Assembly (NCBI GenBank): GCA_016709335.1
Contig: JADJNC010000010.1
Location: 62,001-126,000, forward strand
Source: Candidatus Propionivibrio dominans
GTDB taxonomy: Bacteria > Pseudomonadota > Gammaproteobacteria > Burkholderiales > Rhodocyclaceae
Length of the DNA: 64,000 nt
Reading direction: 5' to 3'
Shown here: positions 9,310-18,997 of the stretch, in pieces
Numbering within the stretch: position 1 is the first letter of the stretch
Layout: the number at the start of each line of letters is the position of its first letter
The notes under the pieces: generated by a model
The model's input: the letters and a program-made list of their open reading frames with translations, nothing else
The model's database searches: none
Told to the model about the DNA's origin: nothing
Position numbers and translations under genes: made by a program

Positions 9310-11065
9310 ATGAACAACTTCAGATTCCTCTTTGCTTTCGTTGTTGCGCTGGCGCTCGGGCCACTGGTATTGCCCGAGTTTTACGTCACGTTGCTCAACT
9401 ACATCGGTCTTTACGCCATCGTTGCGCTCGGACTGGTGCTGCTCACAGGGGTCGGCGGCCTGACCTCCTTCGGTCAGGCCGCCTTCGTCGGCGTTGGCGC
9501 CTACACCACGGCTTATCTGACCACCGTGTATGGCGTCTCGCCCTGGCTGACGCTCCCCGCCGGACTCGCCTTAACCGCCGCCGTGGCCCTGTCGATCGGC
9601 TTCATCACGCTGCGGCTCTCCGGTCACTTTCTGCCCCTCGGCACCATTGCCTGGGGAATCAGCCTTTACTACCTGTTCGGCAGTGTCGACTTCCTTGGTG
9701 GCCACACCGGGATTTCCGGAATTCCGGCATTGCAGATTTTCGGTTTCGAACTCAAGTCCGGGCGCCAGTTCTACTACCTGATCTGGGCCATGCTGCTGGT
9801 TATCGTCGTCGCCACGCGTAACCTGCTCGATTCACGCGAGGGGCGTGCCGTTCGCGCACTCAAGGGCGGCACACTGATGGCCGAGTCCATGGGCGTCAAT
9901 ACGCCGCGCTCGAAGATCGTGATTTTTACCATTGCCGCGCTCTACGCCTGCCTTTCCGGCTGGCTTTACGCCCACCTGCAGCGCTTCGTCAACCCGACGC
10001 CGTTCTCGCTGTTGCAGGGAATCGAATATCTGTTCATGGTCGTTGTCGGCGGGGTGGCTTACGTCTGGGGTGCCATTCTGGGCGCCGGTCTGATCACCAT
10101 CCTCAAGCAATGGCTGCAGGACTGGCTGCCGCAGTTGCTGGGGCAGAGCGGCAATTTCGAGATGATCGTTTTTGGTCTGCTGATGATCCTTGTCCTGCAC
10201 CGTGCGCGTGATGGTCTCTGGCCGATCATCCTGCGCCTGATCCCAGAGCACCCCGAACGCCCGCGAGTAGCCCATGCCGAAGCCCTGCCGCGCCGCGCCA
10301 TCCCGCCCGCCGGCAGCGTCTTGCTGGAGATCAGTAACGCCAGCAAACGCTTCGGCGGATTGATCGCCAATGATCGCATGAACTTCAAGGTCCGCTCTGC
10401 CGAGATCATGGCGCTGATCGGCCCCAACGGTGCTGGCAAGAGCACAATGTTCAACGGCATCTCCGGCGTTGACCCGCTGACTTCGGGCGAGATCAGCTTT
10501 TGCGGCGAGCGTATCGAGGCGCTGGAAGCGCGCGATATCGCCCGCCGCGGCATCAGCCGCAGCTTCCAGCATGTGCGCCTGTTGCCGACCATGAGTGTCA
10601 AACGTAGCCATAGGCGCCCATCTGCGTGGTAGCAAGAGCTTCATCCATGCCGCCTGCCATGCCGAGCGCGCCGAGGAAGCCCGCCTGTTGCACGAGTCGG
10701 CGCTGCAGATCGAACGCTGCGGACTGGCCGAGCATATGTACGACGCGGCCAGCAGCCTGCCGCTCGGTAAACAGCGCATCGTCGAAATTGCCCGTGCGCT
10801 GGCCGCCGACCCCTGCCTGCTCCTTCTCGATGAGCCTGCCGCCGGTTTGCGCTATATGGAAAAGCAGGCTCTCGCCGACCTGCTGCGCCGCTTGCGCGAT
10901 GAGGGGATGGGTATCCTGCTCGTCGAACATGACATGGATTTCGTGATGGGTCTTGCCGACCGCGTCGTCGTCATGGAGTTCGGACAGAAACTGGCCGAGG
11001 GCTTGCCCGAAGATATTCAGCGTAACCCGGCCGTGCTGGAAGCCTATCTCGGGGGGGTCGAATGA
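9310..11065 (+). CDS. ABC transporter LivM permease fused to LivG ATPase, frameshifted
   Basis: A fusion: residues 1 to about 320 form a LivM-type permease, and from about 335 an ATP-binding domain begins ([18 protein letters not shown], Walker A GPNGAGKS near residue 375). The frame breaks at about 10601-10607 inside the Q-loop/helical region (after LLPTMSVK). It resumes as [10 protein letters not shown] in another frame, with the ABC signature region [15 protein letters not shown], Walker B LLLLDEP and switch His in LLVEHDMDF, ending at 11065. Two missing bases would restore one 585-residue protein. Such LivM-LivG fusions are known in betaproteobacteria. The last bases overlap the livF start. 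Confidence 0.83.
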
Positions 11066-11825
11066 GTCTGCCAGCCGGCATCGACGAAGCACAGGCCAGG
11101 CCGCTGGTGCTCGAAGTGCGCGACCTGTCGGTCAGTTACGGCAAGGAAGAAGCATTGCACCACGTCAACCTGAAAATCAACAAGGGCGAGATCGTCACCG
11201 TCATCGGCCCCAATGGCGCCGGCAAGACGACGCTGCTGTGCGCGTTGATGGGCCTCCTCCCGGCGAGTGGAGAGATCATCTATCTTGGCGAGCGACAAGG
11301 CGCCGCACGCCAGGTCGAAAAACGGGTACGTCATGGAATCACCCTGGTTCCCGAAAAACGCGAGCTGTTTGGCGAAATGAGCGTTGCCGACAACCTGCTG
11401 CTGGGAGCCTTCGACCGTTATCGCGTCGGACATCGCGACGAACTGGAAACCATGGATCAGGTATTCGACATTTTTCCGCGCCTGCGCGAGCGCCACGAGC
11501 AGATGGCCGGCACGCTTTCCGGCGGCGAGCGCCAGATGCTGGCAATGGGCCGTGCCTTGATGGCCAAGCCGAAACTGTTGATGCTCGACGAACCCAGCCT
11601 CGGGCTGGCCCCCTTGATCATCAAGGACATCTTCCGCACCGTCGCCGAGTTGAAAAAGACCGGCGTCTCCATCCTGCTGGTCGAGCAGAACGCCCGCGCC
11701 GCGCTGCATGTGGCCGATTACGGCTATGTGCTTGAAACCGGCGAAGTCTCGCTCGAAGGCCCGAGCAGTGAACTGGCCAGCGACGCGCGAGTCATCGAAA
11801 GCTATCTCGGCCTCGGCGGCCGTCA
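11062..11825 (+). CDS. livF: ABC transporter ATP-binding protein LivF-type, 3' end unresolved
   Basis: Second ATPase of the transporter: Walker [10 protein letters not shown], signature [15 protein letters not shown], Walker [12 protein letters not shown], and switch [12 protein letters not shown]. The ATG at 11062 overlaps the livMG stop (ATGA). The family sequence ends at about [10 protein letters not shown] near 11824. The frame then runs without stop into a poly-G tract that does not look genuine, so the true stop codon cannot be seen. I end the gene at the last plausible codon. Confidence 0.85.
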
Positions 11826-11831
11826 CTTTTT

Positions 11832-11918
11832 GGGGGGGGGGGGGGGGGGGTTTGGGGGGGGGGGGGGGGGGGGGGGGGCGGGGGGGGGGTTGGGGGGCGG
11901 GGCCGGGGGCCGGCGGGA
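11832..11918. other. Poly-G low-complexity tract between livF and paaK
   Basis: About 85 bases that are almost only G with a few T and C. It abuts normal coding sequence on both sides, removes the livF stop codon and creates spurious long open frames. It is most likely a base-calling or assembly artefact, perhaps at a strong GC hairpin. It should not be translated. Confidence 0.75.
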
Positions 11919-11938
11919 ATACCTTTTATCGACAAGCC

Positions 11939-13237
11939 ATGTATTGGGAAAAAGAGTTGGAAATTCTGGAGCGGAAAAGCCTGGAAAGGCTTCAGCTTGA
12001 GCGCCTGGCAAAGACGCTGGGCCAGGCCGCAAAATCACCGTACTATGGACGATTTCCGGAAATCGTACGCTTCGTTCAGTCAGGAATGAAGGCGATCGAG
12101 CAGATACGCGAACTGCCATTCACCAGCAAGGAAGATTTGCGCAACAACTTCCCCTGGGGCTTGCTTGCGGCGGACAAAAAGGACGTTGTCCGGCTGCACA
12201 GTTCGAGTGGCACCACCGGTAACCCCACCGTGGTCTATCACAACCGGCACGATCTCGACAGTTGGGCGAATCTGATGGCGCGCTCGATGTATGCTGCCGG
12301 CGTGCGCGATACCGATATCTTCCAGAACATCTGTGGCTATGGATTGTTCACCGGCGGTCTCGGTTTCCAGTATGGCGCCGAGAAGCTCGGTTGTCTGAGC
12401 ATTCCTGCCGGTGCCGGGAACAGCCTGCGTCAGATCAAACTGATGCGCGACTTCGGAACCAGCGTCGCCCACGTCATTCCCAGCTATCTGGGGCGCCTGT
12501 TCGAGGTGTTCAAGGACGAGGGACTCGATCCCCGCAAGGACACAAAACTGCATACGCTGGTGATTGGCGCCGAGCCGCACACTCAGGAGCACCGCCTGCG
12601 CATCGAAGAAATGTTTGGCGTCAAAGCCTACAACTCCTTCGGCCTTTCCGAGATGAATGGTCCGGGTGTCGCTTTTGAATGCACCGAGCAGAATGGCTTG
12701 CACATATGGGAGGATGCTTTTGTGGTCGAAATCATCGATCCCGTAACGCTGCAACCCGTTGCCGACGGTGAAGTCGGCGAATTGGTGATGACTACGCTCG
12801 ACCGCCAGGCCATGCCGGTCATCCGCTTTCGCACCCGCGATCTGACCCGCTTCCTGCCCGGCGCGTGCCCATGCGGGCGCACCCACCGCCGGATCGAGCG
12901 CATCTCCGGACGTTCGGATGACATGTTCATCATGAAGGGGTGTAATGTATTCCCGATGCAGATTGAAGGCGTGCTCATGAAACTGCCTGAAGTTGGCGAC
13001 GATTACCGGATCCTTCTCGACACCATTGACGAGCAGGACGAAATGATTGTCGAAGTCGAAGTAAGACAGGAGTGGTTCAAGGGCGATCTGGCGTTTCTCG
13101 ACAGGCTGCAGCGGCATATCACCCGCCTGGTTCGCGATGAAGTGCTGGTTCGACCGCTGATCAGACTGGTTGAGCCGGGATCGATCCCCAAGGCGGAAGG
13201 CAAGGCCGTCAGGGTTCTTGATCGTCGTAAAAAATAA
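11939..13237 (+). CDS. paaK: Phenylacetate-CoA ligase family protein (copy 1)
   Basis: A 432-residue AMP-forming aryl-CoA ligase of the PaaK family, activating phenylacetate or a related aryl acid with ATP and CoA. The phosphate-binding loop SSSGTTGNP, the [10 protein letters not shown] stretch and the C-terminal GRSDDMFIMKGCNVFP are typical. The ATG at 11939 gives the normal family length. It follows the liv genes and is 20 bases ahead of an ACT-domain gene, an arrangement repeated at 15.2-17.0 kb. Which aryl acid each copy prefers cannot be told from sequence. Confidence 0.92.
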   Translation: MYWEKELEILERKSLERLQLERLAKTLGQAAKSPYYGRFPEIVRFVQSGMKAIEQIRELPFTSKEDLRNNFPWGLLAADKKDVVRLHSSSGTTGNPTVVYHNRHDLDSWANLMARSMYAAGVRDTDIFQNICGYGLFTGGLGFQYGAEKLGCLSIPAGAGNSLRQIKLMRDFGTSVAHVIPSYLGRLFEVFKDEGLDPRKDTKLHTLVIGAEPHTQEHRLRIEEMFGVKAYNSFGLSEMNGPGVAFECTEQNGLHIWEDAFVVEIIDPVTLQPVADGEVGELVMTTLDRQAMPVIRFRTRDLTRFLPGACPCGRTHRRIERISGRSDDMFIMKGCNVFPMQIEGVLMKLPEVGDDYRILLDTIDEQDEMIVEVEVRQEWFKGDLAFLDRLQRHITRLVRDEVLVRPLIRLVEPGSIPKAEGKAVRVLDRRKK

Positions 13238-13257
13238 GGATTGCGGGAGCGCCGGAC

Positions 13258-13764
13258 ATGAGCTATCAGGTTTCAATTTTTCTTGAGAACAAACTGGGAC
13301 ACCTCAAAAAGGTGACCGCAATATTGAAAGCAGCGCAGATCAATATCCGTTCCATCCACCTCAACCATACCGCCAACGGCTGGGGGATATTGAATCTCGT
13401 GGTCTCCAGCCCGCAGCGGGCACAGCACGTACTCAATGATAACGGAATATCGGCGGCACTGCGCGAGATCGTTGTGGTGAAAATGGCCGACAAGCCTGGC
13501 GGCCTGGACGAGCTGCTGAAAGACGTCGTAAAAGCCGGCGTAAATTTCACCAATGCCCACGGAATATCCGTAAATCAGGGCGACAGCGCTTTCCTGGTTA
13601 TTGATGTTCAGGATATTCCCGATGCCAGGGCCAAACTGGAAAAAGTGGGACTCGAAATTGTTGCCGATGAGCAGGTATGGTGCGCCGGCATGACAGGCGT
13701 TTCAGACTTCATCGGGCCGCAGCTTTTTGTCAACCAGCGGTCAGTAAAGACGTTAAACGAATAG
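13258..13764 (+). CDS. ACT-domain protein (paired with paaK copy 1)
   Basis: A 168-residue protein of two ACT modules: SIFLENKLGHLKKVTAIL with IRSIHLNHTANGWGILNLVV, then ALREIVVVKMADKPGGLDELL with VNFTNAHG. ACT domains are small-ligand (often amino-acid) sensing modules. Homologous stand-alone ACT proteins commonly lie beside paaK genes, suggesting regulation of or partnership with the ligase. About 30 extra C-terminal residues after the second module are not assigned. A GGATTGCGGGAG region lies before the ATG. Confidence 0.82.
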   Translation: MSYQVSIFLENKLGHLKKVTAILKAAQINIRSIHLNHTANGWGILNLVVSSPQRAQHVLNDNGISAALREIVVVKMADKPGGLDELLKDVVKAGVNFTNAHGISVNQGDSAFLVIDVQDIPDARAKLEKVGLEIVADEQVWCAGMTGVSDFIGPQLFVNQRSVKTLNE

Positions 13765-13786
13765 TCGCTTTCAGAGGAGTGTTCCC

Positions 13787-14188
13787 GTGAAAAACAGCCT
13801 GAGAAAACTGGTAGGCACCGCACTCATTGTTATCATGGCCGCCCCGCTGTGCTCTACTGATGCGTTGGCGGGAGGGCATCGCCACGGATACCAGCACAAC
13901 GGGTACAACAACTACGGGTACAAGCACAACAATTACGGTGGTTACCATGGCAATTACTACAGCAGCAACCAGTTGTGGACGGCGGTGGGTGTAGGGGTGC
14001 TGGGCGGTGCGCTTATTGGCGCGGCCTCTGCCCAGCCGGCGCCGGTTTATTATCAGCAACAGCCGACGGTTTACGTGCAGCCCCCAGTTTACGTTCAACA
14101 GCCTTATTACGTGCAGCCGCCTGTTTATATGCCAGCACCTCCGACTTACCCATATAGATATGACCCTGGTTGTGGCTGTCTTCGCTAA
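13787..14188 (+). CDS. Exported Gly/Tyr/His- and Pro-rich protein
   Basis: A 133-residue protein with a Sec signal peptide (to about ALA-GG), then a Gly-His-Tyr-Asn-rich segment (residues 30-62), a hydrophobic glycine-rich helix (LWTAVGVGVLGGALIGAASA), and a tail of YVQPPVY-type repeats. This composition is common in small envelope proteins of betaproteobacteria. GAGGAG lies about 8 bases upstream of GTG/ATG at 13787. Immediately after the stop the sequence becomes an unreliable GC-homopolymer region. Function unknown. Confidence 0.65.
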   Translation: MKNSLRKLVGTALIVIMAAPLCSTDALAGGHRHGYQHNGYNNYGYKHNNYGGYHGNYYSSNQLWTAVGVGVLGGALIGAASAQPAPVYYQQQPTVYVQPPVYVQQPYYVQPPVYMPAPPTYPYRYDPGCGCLR

Positions 14189-15026
14189 GGCGCCCCCCCC
14201 GCGGGGGCGGGCCCCCGGGGCGGCCCCCGGCCCGCCCGGCGGCCCCGGCGTACGCGGCATCAGGAAGTCGGGTATTGAAGAGCGCCGTACTGTAAAGCGC
14301 GATCAATATTTGTAACTCATCCATTTGCCAATGCGCCGACTACATCATCCTGAAAACAGGTAGATTTTGTACCTGCCGTACCGGAACGTTGCTGCTGTCG
14401 GGTATCGCACAACCCGCCCCCCCCCCCCCTTCTTGTTCTGGATTGATACCCCCGGGAGGCTTCAGGCGGCCGCCGGAAGAACCGGCTGCGCCGCCGGGGG
14501 GGCTCGGCAGGGGCGGGGGCCGGGGGGGGCGGGGACAGCGGCGGGGCCTGGCCTTGGGGAAGGGAACCCAAACCCGAGAGGCAAGGTGGCGAAATTTTGG
14601 GGGGGTTTGGCCGGGGGGCCCGGGGGGGGGGTTCGGCCAAATTTTCCCGCGGGCAACGGAGGCGGGCGACCTGCGGGCCACCCGACTCAAAATCCCGGGG
14701 CCTAAGGCGCCGGGGCCCCACCGGGGGGGGGGGGGGAGGGGGAGGCCGGAGGCGGGTGGGGGGGACCGAACCCGGGTGGTGCGGAAACACCCGGGGGGGG
14801 GTTAACCCCCGTGGCCGGGGGGGGGGATTTTGCCGTTCCAGGGGTTCGTTTTTTTCAGGGGGGGCGCAAAGGAAGGTTGAAAGCCGAGGGGGGCGTTTTT
14901 AAAAACAGGGGGATGGGGAAGGGGCTGGGGATAAAAAAAGTGTAATTGTGGAACGGGGTTCGGGCGCGGGGGGGGTTTTTGTGGTGGCGGGGCGGGGATT
15001 TTTCCGAGCTAATGAACGTCAGGAAC
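14189..15026. other. GC-homopolymer-rich unreliable region without genes
   Basis: No supportable gene is seen here. The interval 14250-14410 looks like ordinary DNA, but 14189-14250 and about 14415-14990 consist of long C and G runs and degenerate GC repeats. These give spurious Pro/Gly/Arg-rich open frames on both strands. Normal sequence resumes at about 15000, just before the tRNA. I read it as low-quality sequence rather than biology. Confidence 0.7.
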
Positions 15027-15103
15027 TGGCCCGCCCGGAGAGATTCGAACCCCCTACCCCTTGGTTCGAAGCCAAGTGCTCTATCCAGATGAGCTACGGG
15101 CGG
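15027..15103 (-). tRNA. tRNA-Arg (anticodon TCG)
   Basis: A 77-base cloverleaf on the minus strand. The acceptor stem CCGCCCG/CGGGCGG is fully paired, the anticodon stem CTTGG/CCAAG encloses the loop CTTCGAA with anticodon TCG, the T arm carries TTCGAAT, discriminator G73 is present, and CCA is encoded. It reads CGA-type arginine codons. Confidence 0.95.
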
Positions 15104-15249
15104 TTCAGCTTGCCAAGATTATCAGGCAACTTGTCTGGTGCATATAGCCTGATGGTGATCGAACCAGTCTACACACTGATGACATGGCAAGGATTCACGA
15201 GAATTCAGGTCGCATGTCGATGCACCAGGGCATTGAATACAATTGAAAA

Positions 15250-15666
15250 CTAAAACGAAGGTATCGTCGAGAATCCATGCTTCTCCAGCATTGCCAGGCC
15301 GGCGTTGATGTCGTCGACCTTGAGCACGATCACCGCCTTGTCCACTTTGTGTTCGAGCGAGGCGTAAAGATACTCGATGTTGACCCCCTCGTCGCGGAAC
15401 AGCGCCATGATGCGCGCCAGTTCGCCGGGATGATCCGGTACCTCGACGCCGATCACGTCGGTTTCGCGGGCGATGAAGCCGGCGTCCTTGAGCAACTGGA
15501 CGGCTTCGTCGGGCTGGTCGGCGACCATGCGCAGGATGCCGAAATCGGCAGTGTCGGCGATTGACAGGGCGCGCAGATTGACGCCGGCTTTGGCCAGCAA
15601 TGCAGTGACGTCGGCCAGCCGGCCCGTGGTGTTTTCCATGAAGATGGAAATCTGTTTGATGATCAT
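15250..15666 (-). CDS. ACT-domain protein (paired with paaK copy 2)
   Basis: A 138-residue protein of two ACT modules: QISIFMENTTGRLADVTALL and a second starting VIGVEVPDHPGELARIMALF. It ends at the C-terminus of the second module, so it is shorter than the copy at 13.3 kb. The ATG at 15666 shares one base with the stop of the upstream paaK (TGATG), so translation is coupled. It likely senses a small ligand and acts with the ligase. The open frame continues upstream through paaK in another frame but only this part resembles a protein family. Confidence 0.85.
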   Translation of the reverse strand: MIIKQISIFMENTTGRLADVTALLAKAGVNLRALSIADTADFGILRMVADQPDEAVQLLKDAGFIARETDVIGVEVPDHPGELARIMALFRDEGVNIEYLYASLEHKVDKAVIVLKVDDINAGLAMLEKHGFSTIPSF

Positions 15667-16970
15667 CAGAGGCTCCTCTTGTCGATGATGCGCTGGGCCT
15701 TGCCTTCGCTGCGTGCGATCGAGCGCGGCTCGACCAGCTTGATGTGGGCGCTGATTCCCAGTTCGCTTTTCAGTTCGTTGTGAATCCGCTTTCTCAGTTG
15801 TTCCATGGCGCGCGTCACATCGGAGAAGATGGCCTGCTCGACTTCGACCTGGACCTCGATCTCGTCGAGGTGCGTGGCGCCGCGGTCGATGACGATCTGG
15901 TAGTGCGGCTGCGTGCCTTCGATGCGCATCAGCACGTTCTCGATCTGCGAGGGGAAGCAATTCACGCCGCGGATGATCATCATGTCGTCGGTGCGACCGA
16001 GCAGGCGGTGGATGCGCACCGATGTGCGGCCGCAGGGGCACGCTTCGCGCATCAGGTAGGTGATGTCGCGCGTGCGGTAGCGGAGCAGCGGCGTGCCCTC
16101 GCGCTGCAGGCTGGTGATGATCAGCTCGCCCTTCTCGCCGTCGGGCAGGACTTCGCCGGTTTCCGGGTTGACGATTTCGGGGTAGAAATAATCCTCGTTG
16201 AAGTGCTGCCCGTTCTTGTGTTCGCATTCCGAGGCGACGCCGGGGCCGATCAATTCTGTCAGTCCGTAAATGTCATGCGCGCTGATATTGAGCTTGCTCT
16301 CGATTTCGACACGCATGTTCTCGCTCCACGGCTCGGCGCCGAAACAGCCGGCTTTCAGCGGCAGTGTGCGGAAGTCGATGCCTTCTTCAAGCGCCGCTTC
16401 GGCAAGGAACAGCGAGTACGAGGGCGTGCAGGTCAGCAGCGTCGTGCCGAAGTCGCGCATGATCATCAACTGGCGGCGGGTATTGCCTGCCGAAATCGGA
16501 ATGATGTTGGCTCCGATGCGGCGTGCGCCGTAATGCACACCCAGGCCGCCGGTGAACAGGCCGTAGCCGTAGCCGTTCTGTACTGTGTCGCCCTTTTCGC
16601 AACCAGCCATCGACAGCGTGCGCGCCATGACGTCCGACCACATATCGATGTCCAACGCCGTGTAGGCGCCGACCACCGGCGTTCCGGTGGTTCCCGACGA
16701 GGTGTGGATCTCGACCAGATCGGCCGGGTCGCAGGCCAGCAGGCCGTAGGGGTAGGTTTGCCGGAGATCGTCCTTGCTGGTGAAGGGCAGCCTGGCGATG
16801 TCCTTCAGGCTGGTGATCGAATCGGGATTGACGCCGGCCCGGTCGAGTCGCTCGCGGTAGAACGGCACGCGCGAGTAAACCCGCTCAACTGTTTTTTGCA
16901 GTCGATCCAGTTGCAGTTTCTGTCGTGCCTCGCTTGAGGCGCACTCGGCTTCCTTGTTCCAGATGGGCAT
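15666..16970 (-). CDS. paaK: Phenylacetate-CoA ligase (copy 2)
   Basis: A 434-residue AMP-forming aryl-CoA ligase of the PaaK family: [10 protein letters not shown] phosphate loop, [23 protein letters not shown], and [25 protein letters not shown] seven bases before the ATG supports the start. It is clearly diverged from copy 1 and lies in opposite orientation about 2.4 kb away, so this is not a recent tandem duplication. Its tight coupling to an ACT gene mirrors copy 1. It probably activates phenylacetate itself or a hydroxylated analogue. Confidence 0.93.
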   Translation of the reverse strand: MPIWNKEAECASSEARQKLQLDRLQKTVERVYSRVPFYRERLDRAGVNPDSITSLKDIARLPFTSKDDLRQTYPYGLLACDPADLVEIHTSSGTTGTPVVGAYTALDIDMWSDVMARTLSMAGCEKGDTVQNGYGYGLFTGGLGVHYGARRIGANIIPISAGNTRRQLMIMRDFGTTLLTCTPSYSLFLAEAALEEGIDFRTLPLKAGCFGAEPWSENMRVEIESKLNISAHDIYGLTELIGPGVASECEHKNGQHFNEDYFYPEIVNPETGEVLPDGEKGELIITSLQREGTPLLRYRTRDITYLMREACPCGRTSVRIHRLLGRTDDMMIIRGVNCFPSQIENVLMRIEGTQPHYQIVIDRGATHLDEIEVQVEVEQAIFSDVTRAMEQLRKRIHNELKSELGISAHIKLVEPRSIARSEGKAQRIIDKRSL

Positions 16971-17032
16971 GCGCTGACTCCTGGGTTAGGCTGATTTGGT
17001 GTTGGCAGTAGTCAGTCGCCATGAAACTGCGA

Positions 17033-17160
17033 ACCACCAAGATGCCCCGCAGGAAATCCTCTTGGGGGACACCAGGTTCACCAAGGGTGCACCAAGGAAA
17101 AACAATTTGAATTCTGGTTTTCTTGGTGAATCTTTGTGTTCTTTGTGACTTGGTGGTGAA
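17033..17160. repeat. Interspersed repeat (CACCAAG/CACAAAG family) carrying a core module
   Basis: On the minus strand this reads ACCACCAAG, CACAAAGAACACAAAG, ATTCACCAAGAAAAC and a TTTCCTTGGTG end. The same order of motifs recurs at 50.39-50.47 kb. At 17044-17070 it contains the ~27-base GTCCCCC...CGGGGC core module also found in other repeat families of this window. It fills the gap between paaK and ubiT and encodes nothing. Confidence 0.7.
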
Positions 17161-17197
17161 GCTTTTTCTCTGTCTTCTGGCATGACTGACTATTGGC

Positions 17198-17680
17198 TTA
17201 GGTGCGGAAAGACAGGATGTTCGAAAGTTTCGGCAACTTCGGCAGTTCCGGCCACTCCACGGCGTCGAGCATGTTCTTGACGACGAGCCCGAGTTCGGTG
17301 TCACCCTCGATCGATAGTTCGCGGTTGAAGAACAGCGTATCCGGGTCTTCCTGGCGGGCCATCAGTTGCAGGAAGGCCGAGAGATTGGCGCTGAATGCGA
17401 GATCGGGCGTTTCGGGCAGATAGAAAAGCGGGCGGAACAGTCCGTCGCGAAAGGTAAAGCTGGCGCGGCCACCGGTATCGAGCACGTCGACGAGGAATCT
17501 GCGCCCTTCGAGCCGTTCAAGACTGTCCTCCGGCAGCAGCTTCATCTTGACCACGGCATTCAATGCGGCGGTCAGTGCCACGGCGTGCGGCCATTGCGGC
17601 AGTTTGTTGCCGATCGACGAAACGAAGGCCGGCAGCTTGAAGCTGGGAATGCTGAACGATTTGAGGCTGCTTGCAGACAT
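17198..17680 (-). CDS. ubiT: UbiT, SCP2-domain accessory factor for O2-independent ubiquinone synthesis
   Basis: A 160-residue SCP2-like protein related to YhbT/UbiT, which in E. coli binds ubiquinone precursors and supports hydroxylation without oxygen. The SCP2 fold covers about residues 40-145 (LEGRRFLVDVLDTGGRASFTF, GDTELGLVVKNMLDAVEW). AAGGAG seven bases before the ATG at 17680 fixes the start. It lies downstream of ubiV and ubiU in the same direction, completing the UbiTUV set. It implies ubiquinone formation under anoxia, as in denitrifying relatives. Confidence 0.85.
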   Translation of the reverse strand: MSASSLKSFSIPSFKLPAFVSSIGNKLPQWPHAVALTAALNAVVKMKLLPEDSLERLEGRRFLVDVLDTGGRASFTFRDGLFRPLFYLPETPDLAFSANLSAFLQLMARQEDPDTLFFNRELSIEGDTELGLVVKNMLDAVEWPELPKLPKLSNILSFRT

Positions 17681-17729
17681 GATCAAACTCCTTGGCGTGG
17701 TGACAGATGCATTTTTTCTAACTTGGGAA

Positions 17730-17862
17730 ACGTTAAATAAGCCGTCGCACCGGCGAAAGCCGGTGTCCAGTGCCTTGAATTTTCTGGCTCTGCATTCCCT
17801 GCGGTCAGATTCCGGCTTTCGCCGGAATGACGATTTGACAATTGTTCAGCGGTTCCCTGAGT
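17730..17862. repeat. CATTCCGGCG hairpin repeat, coreless copy
   Basis: A repeat with CACCGGCGAAAGCCGGTG hairpin, a conserved spacer (CCAGTGCCTTGAATTTTCTG and following), and a terminal hairpin TTCCGGC-TTTC-GCCGGAA at 17810-17827. The reverse-oriented copy at 52.33-52.47 kb is nearly identical but has 31 bases instead of 4 in the terminal loop. A third copy is at 39.70-39.80 kb. A degenerate relative continues at 17884-17951. Confidence 0.75.
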
Positions 17863-17958
17863 GTTGCTTAACGACGTCTTAAATCAGTAATGCCAGCTTC
17901 AGCCGGAATCCAGAGGGGCACTAGCGGATTCCGGGTCAAGCCGAGGATGACAGTGTAC

Positions 17959-18870
17959 CTACTGCTGTGCTTGCTGCAACTGGGCGAGCTCCAATTGCTG
18001 GTGCGTACTGATTCCGGCTTCGCCGAACCAGTAGCCATCGACCATTCCTTCCGCCGCCCAGCCCCTGCAGTCGGGATGCACGGTTTCGCCGCGTCGCGCC
18101 GCGTCGAAGGCGGCGACGATGGCCGGCATGTGCGTCGCTTGCGGACTGAGGCGAACGATGTCGATGCCCATTTTCAGCATCTCCGGTACTTCGGCAAGCA
18201 GGTTGCAGGTCTGTGCCGACATCGTCTGGATGCCGTTGATGGCCAGGAAAGCCTGTCCTTCGCGGGTTCTCAGCGTCATCCCTTCGGGGTAATCGAGGCA
18301 TTTGAACTGGCAGTCGTCCTTGTTCAGGTCGAAATGCCGGGCGGTGAAGCAGCGCGCCGAGAAGGCGAGCGGCAGCTTGCCATAGACGAACACCTCGGTT
18401 TCGACGCCCGCCGGGCGGCTGTTGTGCAGTGTTTCGATCAAATGGCGGTCCGCCTCCAGCGGCGGCACCCAGCGTTGCAGGCCATAGCGGGCAAAGGTCT
18501 CCAGTGTCGCCGCGTTATAGATATTCAGATGCGGCCCGGCGACAAAAGGGCGTCCGGCGGCGATGTTAACCGCGCCCAGGTCGTTGGCCTCGACCTTGCA
18601 GCCCGCCTCATCCATGAGGCGGCGCAAGGCCTTGAGATCGCTTTCCGATTCAAGCAGGGCTTGTGCGGAAACGACAACTTCCTTGCCCGCATCGGCCAGG
18701 TCACGCGCCAGACCGATCCAGTCGCTCACGCGCAGTTGCTGACGGCGCGAGCAGACCACCTCGCCGACGTAAATGATGTCGATCGCGTCGGTCTGCGCCA
18801 TCCCGGCGTAGAACTCGAGCACTTCGTGTTTCGGCCAGAAGTAAAGCAGCGGGCCTAAAGCGAGTTTCAT
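17959..18870 (-). CDS. ubiV: UbiV, U32-family Fe-S protein for O2-independent ubiquinone synthesis
   Basis: A 303-residue U32 peptidase-family protein of the YhbV/UbiV branch. With UbiU it forms a [4Fe-4S] complex that hydroxylates ubiquinone intermediates without oxygen. Family cysteines are visible in [30 protein letters not shown] and later positions. It starts [13 protein letters not shown], typical of UbiV. It lies between ubiU and ubiT, with a hairpin repeat separating it from ubiU. Assignment is strong from sequence and order. Confidence 0.92.
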   Translation of the reverse strand: MKLALGPLLYFWPKHEVLEFYAGMAQTDAIDIIYVGEVVCSRRQQLRVSDWIGLARDLADAGKEVVVSAQALLESESDLKALRRLMDEAGCKVEANDLGAVNIAAGRPFVAGPHLNIYNAATLETFARYGLQRWVPPLEADRHLIETLHNSRPAGVETEVFVYGKLPLAFSARCFTARHFDLNKDDCQFKCLDYPEGMTLRTREGQAFLAINGIQTMSAQTCNLLAEVPEMLKMGIDIVRLSPQATHMPAIVAAFDAARRGETVHPDCRGWAAEGMVDGYWFGEAGISTHQQLELAQLQQAQQ

Positions 18871-18885
18871 TAAAAACCTCTTTTA

Positions 18886-18979
18886 ACGCAGAGATCGCAG
18901 AGGCGCAGAGGCCGCAGAGAAAGGCATAATTCGAGATTTTTCAATCTCTGCGTTCTCAGCGCCTCTGCGATCTCTGCGT
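18886..18979. repeat. Large inverted repeat between ubiU and ubiV
   Basis: Two perfect 21-base arms, 18886-18906 and 18959-18979 (ACGCAGAGATCGCAGAGGCGC and its complement), flank 52 bases that are themselves rich in GCAGAG. This CGCAGAG-type element is a common environmental-proteobacterial interspersed repeat. It could fold in the ubiU-ubiV message and lower downstream expression. Confidence 0.8.
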
Positions 18980-18997
18980 CGTTAGTGGATAAAAAAA

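Noticed and set aside
11825..12000. Extension of livF through the poly-G tract into the start of paaK.
   Set aside because: LivF similarity ends at about 11824; the rest is poly-Gly from a suspect tract and overlaps paaK in another frame.
14317..14902. Several Pro/Gly/Arg-rich open frames of 60-160 codons on both strands.
   Set aside because: They lie in the G/C-homopolymer region and arise from the runs; no family similarity, ribosome-binding sites or natural composition.
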